NCBI GenBank assembly: GCA_964036315.1 | Contig: OZ038488.1 | Location: 65,459,909 to 65,523,908, forward strand | DNA from: Acanthosepion esculentum | Taxonomy: Eukaryota; Mollusca; Cephalopoda; Sepiida; Sepiidae | Reading direction: 5' to 3' | Length of the DNA stretch: 64,000 nt | Shown here: positions 20,841 through 31,592 of the stretch, one piece after another | Position numbering within the stretch: position 1 is the stretch's first letter | How the letters are laid out: each line of letters starts with the position of its first letter | Position numbers and translations under genes: made by a program | The notes under the pieces: generated by a model | What the model was told of the DNA's origin: nothing | The model's database searches: none | What the model saw: only the letters and a program-made list of their open reading frames with translations

Positions 20841-21248
20841 TGTAACAATAAAATTCCTCATTACCTTATTACAATTTTCCGAATACACGAGTTATATGGA
20901 CGCCCAAAAGTAATAAAAATTTACCGTATCTGAAAAATGTACTGAAAAGCAAGCAGGGTTAGACGATCAGCTTTTCTCTCATCTATGTACCCCCACCTTA
21001 CCACCACCGAAAATCAGTAACAGCTTAACTTCATTTGGATTAGCGTTGACGGCTGACTTTAGATTTCAATCAATAAGATCGATCATTCAGCTGTAATTAT
21101 ATCAGGGTATTTTAAGGGTAGAGTGACCTGACAAATATGATATTTAGGCCTATTTCAGAAAACGAGCGCGTGCACGCGCGTGCGCGCGCGCACACACACA
21201 CAGTGATATAAATATATAATAAACTGATCATAGTCAAAAAATTAGAGC

Positions 21249-21320
21249 ATTCAGTGAGGATCGAACTCACTACGGCAGACAAAAGTTTGCACGACTCTAA
21301 CCATCACGCCACAGAAATGG
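21249..21320 (-). mobile_element. tRNA-like SINE head or tRNA pseudogene
   Basis: The - strand has an A-box-like TGGCGTGATGGTTAGAGTC and a T-arm GTGAG-TTCGATC-CTCAC with a perfect 5-bp stem. No acceptor stem pairs convincingly. Confidence 0.5.
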
Positions 21321-21371
21321 CCTCTCTTGATTTCCTTAATTTATTGTGTTACAAGACTGCAAATGTGGAGC

Positions 21372-21442
21372 AACCCAGTGAGAATCGAACTCGCTCCAGC
21401 AATAACTGTCTGCAAGTCTAGCTCTCGTTAACCATTGCTCAG
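21372..21442 (-). mobile_element. tRNA-like SINE head or tRNA pseudogene
   Basis: The - strand has GAGCAATGGTTAACGAGAGC (A-box-like) and GCGAGTTCGATTCTCAC (B box). Tandem neighbour of the tRNA-like unit at 21249-21320. Confidence 0.45.
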
Positions 21443-21498
21443 TGTTAAAGCTGTAAAGATATAAATATTAAGTAAGCGTAGCTTTATACAACACAAGG

Positions 21499-22001
<503 letters not shown>

Positions 22002-22765
22002 TATATAAAAGAAATGGGTGCCAATATTTGCACCAAATTTAACGAATAAAATCAGTTGTATTCATTAGTTTCCTTTTGGCCAGAATAGTTGGATCAAAAT
22101 AAAGTCAAGTCAAATAATCTTTAAAAACTTCAATGTACAACTCAGCCTGATAGATTGATAAATCCTTCGTGTGCTCAAAAATACCTTCTCAGTTTAATTT
22201 AACTTTAAATTTGATATTTTACGAAAGTAACGTTTCAGAAATATATATTTTATTTTAGGCGGATTTTTTAAAACATAAATTAAGTTTTGTTTACATTTCT
22301 CTAAAAAAAAAAAAAAATGGCCGTTTCAATTGGTTTTTCAGAAGAATTGAATAAAAATCATTATAATTTCTATTTGAAATACACTACAGTGCTTTGTTTC
22401 CTGGAATTAGAAAATTGAATCCTTTAGCTTTCAACTGAAGCTAGGGGAAAACTTCAAAAATGATTTTTCATTTATGAAAAATACCTTTAAATTTTAGGTA
22501 TACCGAATTTTTGGAGGTACCTAAAAGAAGGAGCTTCATTAATCAACGGGTAGTGAACATTACGACTGGTGCTTACTTTTTAAAGATTGTCTCTTCACAA
22601 AGCTGCAAAGAAGACTACAATTTTTTCGCCACCTTCTCCAATGTTTAACATTTTCGACAACTCCTTCAGAGATATTCAGGAAAAAAAACTTTTTCCTATT
22701 TCATAGAACTTATATCTGGATAACTTCAAAGACACGCTTAAAGGCACTATTCAGCCTTGCTTGAT

Positions 22766-22935
22766 CGACAAAAGTTCTTTGTAGCTGAGTCGCTACAACA
22801 CGTCGTATCTAACGACGGTTCCTCCTGCCAAGGAGGACGCAGGTTACAATCTTGCCGGAGGGTACATATTTTTTTTGTTTTTGATAAGATTTCTCGAATA
22901 TTCAGGCCGGTAGACGAAAATAAATAAATGTACCG
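22766..22935 (+). mobile_element. tRNA-like SINE, family C (diverged)
   Basis: Has a B-box-like CGCAGGTTACAATCTTGCCG and the family C body word TTTCTCGAATATTCAGGCCGG also present at 24413-24432 and, inverted, at 23949-23970. Confidence 0.55.
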
Positions 22936-23043
22936 TTTAATCAAATAAACACTCAAATATTAACACCCACTAAAAATAACGTTTAAAGTGAGGAAATCTG
23001 TCGGATTAATAAATAAAAATACTATTACCTCTTTCGAAATGTC

Positions 23044-23047
<4 letters not shown>

Positions 23048-23081
<34 letters not shown>
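23048..23081. repeat. (TA)n microsatellite
   Basis: About 17 AT units. Confidence 0.95.
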
Positions 23082-23083
<2 letters not shown>

Positions 23084-23737
23084 TAACATAAATATAAAAT
23101 TTGTCACTCAGCTGATTGATGTTATTTTCAGCATCTCGACTCTAGAGTTTCGTAGACAGATCCTCCAGCAATCTCCCCGTTCACTCGTCAGGAGATACCA
23201 GCAATTTGATTTACTTAAATCAATTACGGGGCAAAACCTATTCCGAAATTGACCAGTTCTAGTTCTAGAACTCTCACCTGAAGACTTTCATAGTGTTTTG
23301 CAATAGTGATCAACCATTCTGCTGTAACGAGAGTAGCAGTTTCTTTAAGCTTTTCCTCATTCACAGCGGCAGTTGACCTGCCACTGCGAGATATATGCGC
23401 TAAGGTCAATTTAATCTCCCCAGGAATGCTATGATTTCTACAGATCTATCATCTTACTGTGCTTATGGAGCTTACATCAAGTGTAATCTTTCAATAAATA
23501 TTCCTTAAACTCCGTGAACATTTGCATCACATTCTCCTTCGAAAACAGAAATTCTATGAGATCTTTTTACTTCCCATATGTGTCACGTGAATGAGCCATG
23601 TTGATAAAAGTATTATGGGTAGGACAAGAGAATTTAATACTATAATGCATCCTTTTGGATCCTCGACATTTTATGACTTTATGGTTGGTAGCTTAAAAAA
23701 TCCCGAGGAATTCTAATATTATTTTATTGACATCCGA

Positions 23738-23738
<1 letters not shown>

Positions 23739-23825
<87 letters not shown>
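23739..23825. repeat. (TA)n microsatellite
   Basis: About 43 TA units directly abutting the left arm of the palindrome. Confidence 0.97.
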
Positions 23826-23828
<3 letters not shown>

Positions 23829-24196
23829 GAAATGGACAAAGTCCGACAATTATTTAAAGACATTTTTATGTTTAACATTCTTTTTATAGATGCAATTATT
23901 TAAGTAAATGCTCTGTTTATAATAAACAGTATTAAATAACATTTACCGGCCTGAATGTCCGAGAAATTTTCATAGAAAATATTCATCCTCCGACAGGATT
24001 CGAACATGTATCCTGCACAGAACCGTCATATAGCCTGACGTGCCTTATGAAAATTTCTCGACATTCAGGCCGGTAAATGTTATTTAATACTGTTTATTAT
24101 AAACAGAGCATTTACTCAAATAATTGTATTTATAAAAAAGAATGTTAAACATAAAAATGTCTTAAAATAATTGTCGGACTTTGTCCATTTCATAAT
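23824..24196. repeat. Palindrome of two head-to-head family C SINE tails
   Basis: Left arm 23824-23974 and right arm 24046-24196 are near-complete inverted copies of about 150 bp. The 71-bp centre (23975-24045) is a truncated tRNA-like head in - orientation (GACAGGATTCGAACATG). The left arm is thus an inverted SINE and the right arm a second SINE tail in + orientation. Confidence 0.85.
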
Positions 24197-24310
24197 GTGT
24201 GACGTCATTTGTTTGCATTTGATACGCCATGAGCAGTTATGAATGTACGTGAGAGATTCATGGAAGATTGAAGTTTATAAGCAGTAAATTCGACCTTGCC
24301 AACCGAACGA

Positions 24311-24530
24311 TCCTCAGTGGCCGAATCAGTTAAGGCAGGTCAGGCTATATGACGGTTCCGTATAGGATACAGGTTCGAATCCTGTCGGAGGACGAATATT
24401 TTCTATGAAAATTTCTCGGACATTCAGGCCGGTAAATGTTATTTAATATTGTTTATTATAAACATAGCATTTACTTAAATACTTGTATCTATAAAAAGAA
24501 TGTTAAACATAAAAATGTCTTTAAATATAT
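24311..24530 (+). mobile_element. tRNA-derived SINE, family C, full-length
   Basis: tRNA-like head at 24311-24392. It has a 7-nt acceptor strand TCCTCAG against CGGAGGA (6 of 7 pair), a class II-like D region TGGCCGAATCAGTTAAGGC, a T-arm ACAGG-TTCGAAT-CCTGT with perfect stem, and an anticodon-like loop GGCTATA closed by GTCA/TGAC. The body continues with CATTCAGGCCGGTAAATG to a (TA)n tail at 24526. The U33 position is G, so it is not a functional tRNA. Confidence 0.75.
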
Positions 24531-24597
24531 ATATATATATATGAGTGAGTGTGTATGAGGAAAATTAATGACAAAGTGTAAAATTTCTTTTTTGTGT

Positions 24598-24762
24598 GAC
24601 ACGTTTCGTCCTTTAGGAGTTCATCGGACTAAAGTAACTACGCATGCGCACGAAGTAGAAGCGGGAGTATAAAAACGAAAACTTTGGTTCCTCTCTGTGC
24701 ATAAATATAACCAACGTTTGCGTTTTTATATCCTCCCACCTCTAAAGGATGAAACGCGTCAC
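24598..24762. repeat. Short element with inverted hammerhead-like ends
   Basis: Left end, read on the - strand (24627-24598): CCGATGA, then CTCCTAAAGGAC, GAAACGTGTC. Right end, + strand (24739-24762): CCTCTAAAGGATGAAACGCG. The ends are inverted relative to each other. The interior has ACTACGCATGCGCACGAAG. It lies between (TA)n tracts at 24526-24541 and 24833-24867. Confidence 0.55.
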
Positions 24763-24832
24763 ACACACACACACTTATTTCTAAAGTATTAATGAATTTT
24801 ACTTTTTAATCTACATTTTTTAAGTATATATA

Positions 24833-24867
<35 letters not shown>
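24833..24867. repeat. (TA)n microsatellite
   Basis: TA run with one TC interruption. Confidence 0.95.
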
Positions 24868-24871
<4 letters not shown>

Positions 24872-25026
24872 TTGTGCCTGTGTGTGTATGTTTACACAAA
24901 GCGTACGCTGAAAAGTTCTCGGTCCGACCAAGCAGGGATTCCAAAATAAAATCTGCTGCTTATTCATTTAACAGTTTTGTTTTGCGAAGTGTGTCGAACT
25001 CAGATGTTTTAAGCATGTCGTGCACG

Positions 25027-25027
25027 T

Positions 25028-25058
<31 letters not shown>
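25027..25058. repeat. (CA)n microsatellite
   Basis: About 15 CA units. Confidence 0.95.
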
Positions 25059-25059
<1 letters not shown>

Positions 25060-25150
25060 TTTTTAGCAAAAACGTCACTTTTCAAATGTATATTTATTCT
25101 ATGTAAAATAAAGAAAAACGTGCGAGGAAAATTTAAATACCTAATGTGTA

Positions 25151-25218
25151 TACATATATATATATATATATATGCATGTGTGTGTGTGCGTGCTTACGTG
25201 TGTGCGTGTGTGTGCATT
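25151..25218. repeat. (TA)n followed by (TG)n
   Basis: TA run (about 25151-25173), then interrupted TG/CG run. Confidence 0.9.
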
Positions 25219-25263
25219 CTATTATAGATTACATTCTCACGCGCGATCTATCTCGCTTGTTCA

Positions 25264-25264
<1 letters not shown>

Positions 25265-25294
<30 letters not shown>
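25265..25294. repeat. (ATCT)n microsatellite next to a splice acceptor
   Basis: About seven ATCT units ending 26 bases before the 3' splice site of exon 2 (AG at 25319-25320). It forms part of the pyrimidine-rich region of that acceptor. Confidence 0.9.
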
Positions 25295-25320
25295 TCCAAT
25301 CTGTTCATATCTACCTACAG

Positions 25321-25478
25321 TTATCTGACGGAAATCAAAGAGATCCACGAACAAATTGATAATGAAATTGATGAGTATATCAGTCACCCGATCAACGCCT
25401 TCCACTTAATCAAGCGTCTTAATATGCGATGGTCAGTTTTGGTAGAAAAAACTCTAGAGAAAAACATCCCTTATAAAG
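25321..25478 (+). CDS. P4HA: Prolyl 4-hydroxylase subunit alpha, exon 2
   Basis: Codes residues 89-142 (first and last codons split). The acceptor is CTACCTACAG|T and the donor TATAAAG|GTAAGC. Its first base completes codon 89 and its last base opens codon 142, both compatible with the neighbours. SHPINAFHLIKRLNMRWS (about residues 110-127) is the clearest family match: vertebrate and insect alpha subunits have a His-Pro-x-Asn-Ala-Phe-x-Leu-x-Lys-Arg-Leu motif followed by a Trp here. The segment is part of the N-terminal helical region that links to the peptide-substrate-binding domain. One T-rich stretch follows the donor. No frameshift. Confidence 0.95.
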
Positions 25479-25579
25479 GTAAGCACTTACAAGTTATTTT
25501 TTTTAATTTTTTTTTTTTTTTACTGCCTTATTCGGAGAAAAAAATCTGTTAGAATATGATCTTTACTGCTTTTGTTATG

Positions 25580-25960
25580 TGTGTTCCTGGTTGAGTGGTT
25601 GTAACGTTAGTGATCAAACCATGATTCCAAGTTCGAATCTGACCATGGTAGAGAAGATGACCTTGATAATATCAGCCTTGGGAGATGATCCCAGCGTATG
25701 GTGCCGTTGGAACAAATCACGGCTTGACACAAGCCTTTTTATTGAAACTGAAAGTCGCTGCTACTTGTGCTAGCACGAAGTTACAAGTCATCGTGACCGA
25801 GGGTTTGAGCGTACCGGATTTGTTCAACTATTGATCATACCAGATTATGCGTTTTCTCTCAGTATAAGGTGCAGTATAAACTACAGGTTGATTCTGTGGG
25901 TGTTGAAGAAACACAAATATGCCCGTGCAAGCGTCTGCAACAGAGATTAGCTAGCCGCAC
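25580..25960 (+). mobile_element. tRNA-derived SINE, family A
   Basis: The head has A-box-like CCTGGTTGAGTGGTTGTAAC and B box CAAGTTCGAATCTGACC. The body matches 4194-4640 inverted (CTTGTGCTAGCACGAAGTTA, CACAAATATGCCCGTGCAAG). It sits 100 bp inside P4HA intron 2. Confidence 0.8.
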
Positions 25961-26596
25961 TAGTCGATTCCATAACCTCCCGAAATAGATGGATCAGTGA
26001 ATGTTTCAGTGTGAGATTAAAATAAATGGATCAATGTTAACTAAACATTACTGTTACCGACCTTTAGTGTTTGTTAGCCTTCATGTTGCTTTGTCTTTCA
26101 AAAATGTTATGGACTTGTGGGAAGATGAAATAAAACCAATAGATAAAACAATAATAAAGAATAAAAAGAAATAAATTCATTTTCCCGTGATACAAGTAAT
26201 AAAGTAACCGGAAAGGGTTTCTGGACACCTGCGCAATTTTATGACCCCGATTCCGGGAAAGGACAGAACCTCACTTTTTCCATTTTCCAACTCTGAGCGG
26301 TTGGACGTGTTTTGCAGCTCCACTCATGTAGCAAGTAATTTGGTCGTTCCACTTCAGCGCAAAGTTGACTTAAGCTCAACCAATTTAACCATTCTTCTCC
26401 TTACTTTACCCCTAACTTCTGTACCAGCAAAAAGAAAATGGACATACCCAAGAGACATTGAAAACTTTGTTTCTTTACAGTTACTATAAAAAAAGAAAAA
26501 ACGATCCGTAGTAGAAAGCCAAATTTTGTTACTTCTACATTAATTATTCATATCATATGTGGACACACACCTTAAATTCACACACAAACGCACGCG

Positions 26597-26630
<34 letters not shown>

Positions 26631-27564
26631 TTTCCATACACTCAATCTTTCTTTAATCTTATACACTTCCTAAAAACTTTGGCCTTTTGGCAAACACGGA
26701 CCTACGTGCCTGCAAAAAAAATGGTGTGTCTAGAGGACAGATTTTCAATTGACATTGCTATTATTTTAACTACCGTCGCTCTTCGGCAATGTTTATTATT
26801 TTAAAAAGCAATGATCAGAATTACAATGAAACCTAGACAGGTGATGAAAGCGAATTTCATTTCATTTTCTTTGGCCTTGAAAATTGGCAGCAAAAGTAAG
26901 AGACACTCTTATTATTTATTATATTATTTATTGGAATGATTGGTAAAACATTGGCTAATTTCCAATTAATTCGAATTTTATAAGATGATAAATAATAAAG
27001 AATTTCTTATAGTTTGTTCACATATTTTAATAATTTAGTAAATGTTTATAAATTTATGAATAAAAAATTGCTTTCTTATTTATTTCTTTATAAATTGGTA
27101 AATGTTAAATATTACATTGCATTAGTTTTAATTGTATTAGTTTTTAGAATGTTGTAAATATAAAATTATTCTTGTAAATAATCTAATAAAATAAATAGTG
27201 TTTAATGTTTTTGTTGTAAATTCTCAAAGAACAAAAATATGTATGAATTCACTTTCATCGTATGTTTTGGTTTTATTACAATTTTAATCAACGCTTTTTA
27301 AAACAATAAACAATTCCAAGGAGTGAAGGTAGTTAAAATAATAGCGGTGTCAATGGAAAAGCCGTCTTTTTTTTTCGGGCACAAAGTTTCAAGTTTGTCG
27401 GCTTTTAATATCCTTTTGTTGGTACACCATGAAAAAGTCAAAAGTGTTAATGAAAAAAAGTTAATCCATGTATATGTTGAGTGAATTTATTTTTAAATGG
27501 TTCAAATTTCTATCGAATTTTCTAAGGTGACTCACGATTAGTCTAAATTATTTTATTTTGACAG
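25961..27564. other. Remainder of P4HA intron 2
   Basis: AT-rich. It has a CG/CA microsatellite at 26588-26630 and long A+T-only stretches around 26900-27300. No gene recognised. Confidence 0.55.
26588..26630. repeat. (CG)n(CA)n microsatellite
   Basis: CG-rich start grading into about 13 CA units. Confidence 0.95.
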
Positions 27565-27914
27565 CATTACGCTTCAAACTGGATCATTTAAAAGCAAGTT
27601 TTCCAAGTGATGTTGATTTTGAAATTATTGCCATTGGATTGACCCGAATGCAATATCTAAGTGGAATTGACCTGAAAGAGATGGTCAATGGTACTATAAA
27701 TGGTAAACATTCTCTCCACAAACCGAAGGTGGCTGATCTCTTTTTTATCGCAAGGATGGCGTACGACAACGAAGACTTTTATACTGCCATTATCTGGCTT
27801 AAAGAAGCATCTAAATTAGCTCAGTATGAAGACCCGACATTGATTGAAACTTTACATGACAAACCAATCAACCTAACAAGTACGATGAGTTTGCTCGCTT
27901 CTGCTCTGTACGAA
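27565..27914 (+). CDS. P4HA: Prolyl 4-hydroxylase subunit alpha, exon 3 (peptide-substrate-binding domain)
   Basis: Codes residues 142-258. Acceptor TTTTGACAG|CA, donor TACGAA|GTAAGT, ending in phase 0. LGLTRMQYLS-like helix (IAIGLTRMQYLSGIDLKEM) followed by PKVADLFFIARMAYDNEDFY and TAIIWLKEASKLAQYED matches the two-helix TPR-type domain that in this family binds the Pro-Pro-Gly-type collagen substrate. Its aromatic residues (Tyr and Trp around residues 205-220) are in the expected places. N-glycosylation sequons are visible at NGT and NLT, fitting a protein of the endoplasmic-reticulum lumen. This is the largest exon in the window. Confidence 0.96.
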
Positions 27915-27971
27915 GTAAGTAGTTCAAAATTTCATTTTTTTTTTCACTTTCATTAACAACATTATACATTA

Positions 27972-28160
27972 TTAATAGGAATAGACAGGTTTACCTATCG
28001 TCCGGTTCATATTCCTTCCCGGTTTTTGAACAGGAGTAGAGGTTTATCTCTTGTTTCCTGTTTGATTGGGTTTCCGATTCCTTCTAAAGTATACTCCTTC
28101 TCTTTCACTCCCAGTAACCCCTTTGCGTCTTAGTAGCATTATTGCCTTGATTGATTAAAA
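27972..28160 (+). repeat. LINE 3'-end-like repeat
   Basis: AACAGGAGTAGAGGTTTATC and CTCTTGTTTCCTG recur at 38597-38640 and 51150-51190. A word of the type TTTGYGTCTTAGTRGCATTA follows, and recurs with variation at 36690, 38690, 55630 and 55760. Probably the 3' untranslated end of a LINE. Confidence 0.6.
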
Positions 28161-28289
28161 AAATATTGGTTCTTTCGGAACTGTTTCTCTCCCTTTGTTT
28201 TCATTGCCACATTATTTCGGCCGCTGGACATTTCAGTCTGAGGTTTGAAAGGGGGTGTTTTTATTGGGTCGGAATTAAAGATCGTAGCC

Positions 28290-29170
28290 TTTCTTAAATG
28301 AATTCCAAAGACAATATTTAGATATTTCTACATAGATTTATTCAGCCATATATGTGCCATGTTGTTTCACCATATTTCGTCATCTTTGAGGTAGCTTCAT
28401 AATTCCCTCCTCCCAGAACTTGACATCTTCCTGAGCTTTTCATGCTAGTTTAAGTAGTTTTTACAATTTTCCAGAGAATTGAAATTCTTTTCATTAAGAG
28501 TATTTTACATGGATCGATATAAGTAGTAATCTGAGAATGCAAGGACAGGTGAGTTCGGCGGATATAGTAAGGCATCCCAGCCAACCTGTACTAATTTCTC
28601 TCAGGTCTTAAATAAGATATAAGATCTAGTGTTATCCTGATGGAAGACAATACTCTTCCGGTTGACCAATTCCGATCACTTTTCATCGATTGCCTAAGGA
28701 AGGAAATCGTAATGTACAATCCCCTACCCAATCCCACCAGCTATACAGCACCACCTTTTTCGGATACAGATCAGCTTTTTTCTCACTCCACATTCTTGTA
28801 AACAATCCATTTTTCATCGCCTGTTAGCGTTTTGTTGTTGCATTTGGACAGAGAATCACTGATGGAAACACGGCGCATTAAACCTTTTTATCGTTAAATC
28901 GTGAGACACACAAACCTCGTAGCAACTCACATATCCAAGTATTTTCAAATGCCTTACAACGCTCATATGAAATATATGGAGTATCTCTGGCAATGTCCCA
29001 TGTGACTTGGATTATTTTTAATCAGTGTTTCGATTTGGTCATCATCAACGATTGCTGGCCCGAGAAAAATTTCTCGGTCTTCCAGACCACCATTTCCATT
29101 TCTGAACCTGGCGAACCCCTTCAGCTATGGTACCATTTTTATAAACGGTACATATCTTCTTTTTTTTTTT
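28290..29170 (-). pseudogene. Decayed mariner transposase gene
   Basis: Read on the - strand from about 29170 to 28290 in shifting frames. There is a KNGTIAEGVRQVQKW helix-turn-helix remnant, LEDRE...PAIVDDDQIETLIKNN, then GDEKWIVYKNVE (catalytic-core block with the first Asp region), and at the end EEGIMKLPQRWRNMVKQHG-like sequence. The order and spacing follow a full-length mariner transposase of about 340 residues. Numerous stops; dead copy. Confidence 0.75.
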
Positions 29171-29239
29171 TTGTTGATTATATAGCTTTTTTTCTTTCCC
29201 GAAATAAAAGAGCATCAAAGGAGGAAAATACATAACATT

Positions 29240-30385
29240 TTTCTCTATTTTCACTTTTAACATAAAAACATTTAAAATTCACAGTTCACTCATGAATCAC
29301 ACAGAAAAAACACTTTGAAATGTCACCTTTCAGAATATGTATATGTGTCATAATTTGCAGTTAGGTGTGAAACGAAATGACGTGTTCAAATGCTACCTAT
29401 TGAAAAATACTATGAACTTTTGTTCCAATTCATTTGATATTGGTTCTTTCGGAACACTTTCTTCCTATTTGTTGTTTTTTGGCTCTATGTTTCGGTCGCT
29501 GTACATTACGGACTTCTTTCTCTCTGAGATTCTGTGAGGAGGATGTGTTATTATTATTAGTAGTAGTATTAGTATACAATAATTCTTTTTGGATGAGTTT
29601 CCTCGCCTTTGTCTTTATGACAACATCATGGCAGCTGATTCGTTTGGCTTACTGGATTACCCTTGAAAATAACCGCAAGCGGGGAGATTTTGAATTTCCA
29701 CCCCCTGACGATAATTACAGGCGTTGTGAGATTTGAAAGAATCTTCCTCTTTCTTTTTCATAGCGAAAAGATGTATTCTTTTCGCTTCCACCGACAGGTA
29801 AGTAGCTCAACTACATAGATTGAAGATTGCTTTGAACTCTTCATATTTAATTTATTTCTCAATTTTCCTTTTGTAAAATATTCTATCACTATATTTGTTA
29901 ATATTTATTTATTTGAATTCTATGTCTTTCACTTGGACTAATATTAGTCCGCCAAAATTGTTTGTGGGTCAAACGTACCATGAAACGTGTTGGTATTCGC
30001 AACAGGCTATACTTAGTTACTATTATACACTGATTCATTCGGATAAGTTTCTTCGCCTTAATTGTAACATTTCATCTTTTTTTCTGAATTTTTAAGATAA
30101 AGTGATGCCACTATTGATACTGATACATTTTGTTCAGCTTTCCCCATCTTTGTCATCACTAAAATTAGTAAGAACAGGTGAACTCGCCGATGCTTTTGGC
30201 AATATGCTGATGGAACTATGCAATTTTTTTGCATTCACAAATAATTCAAATAATTAAAAACTACAGAAATCTGTGATAAAAAGCAACAAAATGTGAAAAA
30301 AAAAAAATGAAGAACCAAAATGAACAATGAAAATAATTAAAATAATTCTGCTTTTCCCACCCTTAGCTCAACTCTTACTTCCCAC
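29240..30385. other. P4HA intron 3 sequence, minor repeats only
   Basis: A block beginning TTGGTTCTTTCGGAAC (29440) also occurs at 28165, so it is repetitive. Otherwise AT-rich with nothing recognised. Confidence 0.45.
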
Positions 30386-30389
30386 CAAT

Positions 30390-30813
30390 ACCTCATAAAT
30401 AATGGACTATTCCATTTTGATCGGGCGGAAAGACGGAAAAGACATACAGAAACGCTACTTGGTTTCAATAAAGGGAAGGAAGGTAGGGTGGAAGGAAAGC
30501 TAGAAGTGTTTAACGTCTCTTGTCAATAACTCATAAATAATGGACTATTTTGTTTTGATCGCATGGAGAGACGGAAAAAACTTATCAGAGAAACTATTTG
30601 GTTTCAGTGAGAAAATGAATGAAAGAAAGAAAAATAAATAAATAAATAAATAAATAAAGAAAGAAAGAAAGAAAGAAAGAAAGAAGGGAAAATAAAAGTG
30701 TTTAATGACTCTTGCCAATATCTGATAAATAATGAACTATTCCGTTTTGATTGCATGGAAAGACGAAAAATACGTATCAGGACATTACTTGGTTTCAGTG
30801 AGGAAATGAATGA

Positions 30814-30865
<52 letters not shown>

Positions 30866-31035
30866 AGGGAAAATAAGAATGTTTAATGACTCTTGCCAAT
30901 ACCTCATAAATAATGGACTATTCCGTTTTGATCGCATGGAAAGACTGAAAAGACGTATCAGAGAAACTACTTGGTTTCAGTGAAAAAATGAAAGAAAGAA
31001 AGGCAGAAAGAAAAACAGAAAGATGGAAATGTTCA
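30390..31035. repeat. Tandem repeat (four units) with embedded (GAAA)n
   Basis: Four copies of a unit beginning CTCATAAATAATGGACTATT, then TTTTGATCGCATGGA, CTTGGTTTCAGTGA and a (GAAA)n tract of different length per unit (30655-30684, 30815-30866). Units are 135-190 bp because of the inner microsatellite. Confidence 0.85.
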
Positions 31036-31592
31036 ACGTCGGTTTCAATGAAATGGAAAAAGTTGTCAGTTCAAAATCTTTTCATTTCTACTCCCTTACT
31101 TCTTTAAATAATGATCAGTATTCATATTTATGATTGTTATTGTAATATTTTGTTAAAGTTGTTAAGCTCAAATATTTAACAATGCGATACGGGGAATTTC
31201 TACGGATATTTTACTACTATTCATCCATTAACTTAGGAATTAAGATTAATCAGAAAATTAAAATAAGAAAACTGTGAAATTTTCATTGGTATTTTTAGTT
31301 CAAATAATTCCTACTTTTGATTTAACAAAAACTAAAAAAAAAACAATATAACATTGAAATTAAAAAATAGTTTTTTAGTTTGAAAAATGACATATCTTTA
31401 CCTGTTATCTTTAAGAGTCTACATTTTAACTCTGAAAATATTGCAAGTTATTTAAACACTATTCGGAAATATCGATTTCACCTAGCTTACCAACGCTTAG
31501 CTTTACTATACTAAGATGTAAACATCAAGTGCTTCCAGTAAAAATCAATATAATTTGCAATCTACCTATTATTGTTTATCAAAATAGGTATA
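31036..31592. other. AT-rich intron 3 sequence
   Basis: No gene or repeat recognised. It ends at the TA target of the Tigger-like element. Confidence 0.5.

Noticed and set aside
24311..24392. Functional tRNA gene
   Set aside because: G at position 33, an odd anticodon loop, and continuation into a SINE body found in other copies show that it is a SINE head.
29434..29736. 100-codon + strand frame ending in a proline-rich stretch
   Set aside because: It overlaps a repeated block (also at 28165) and reads as hydrophobic low-complexity sequence. No family recognised.
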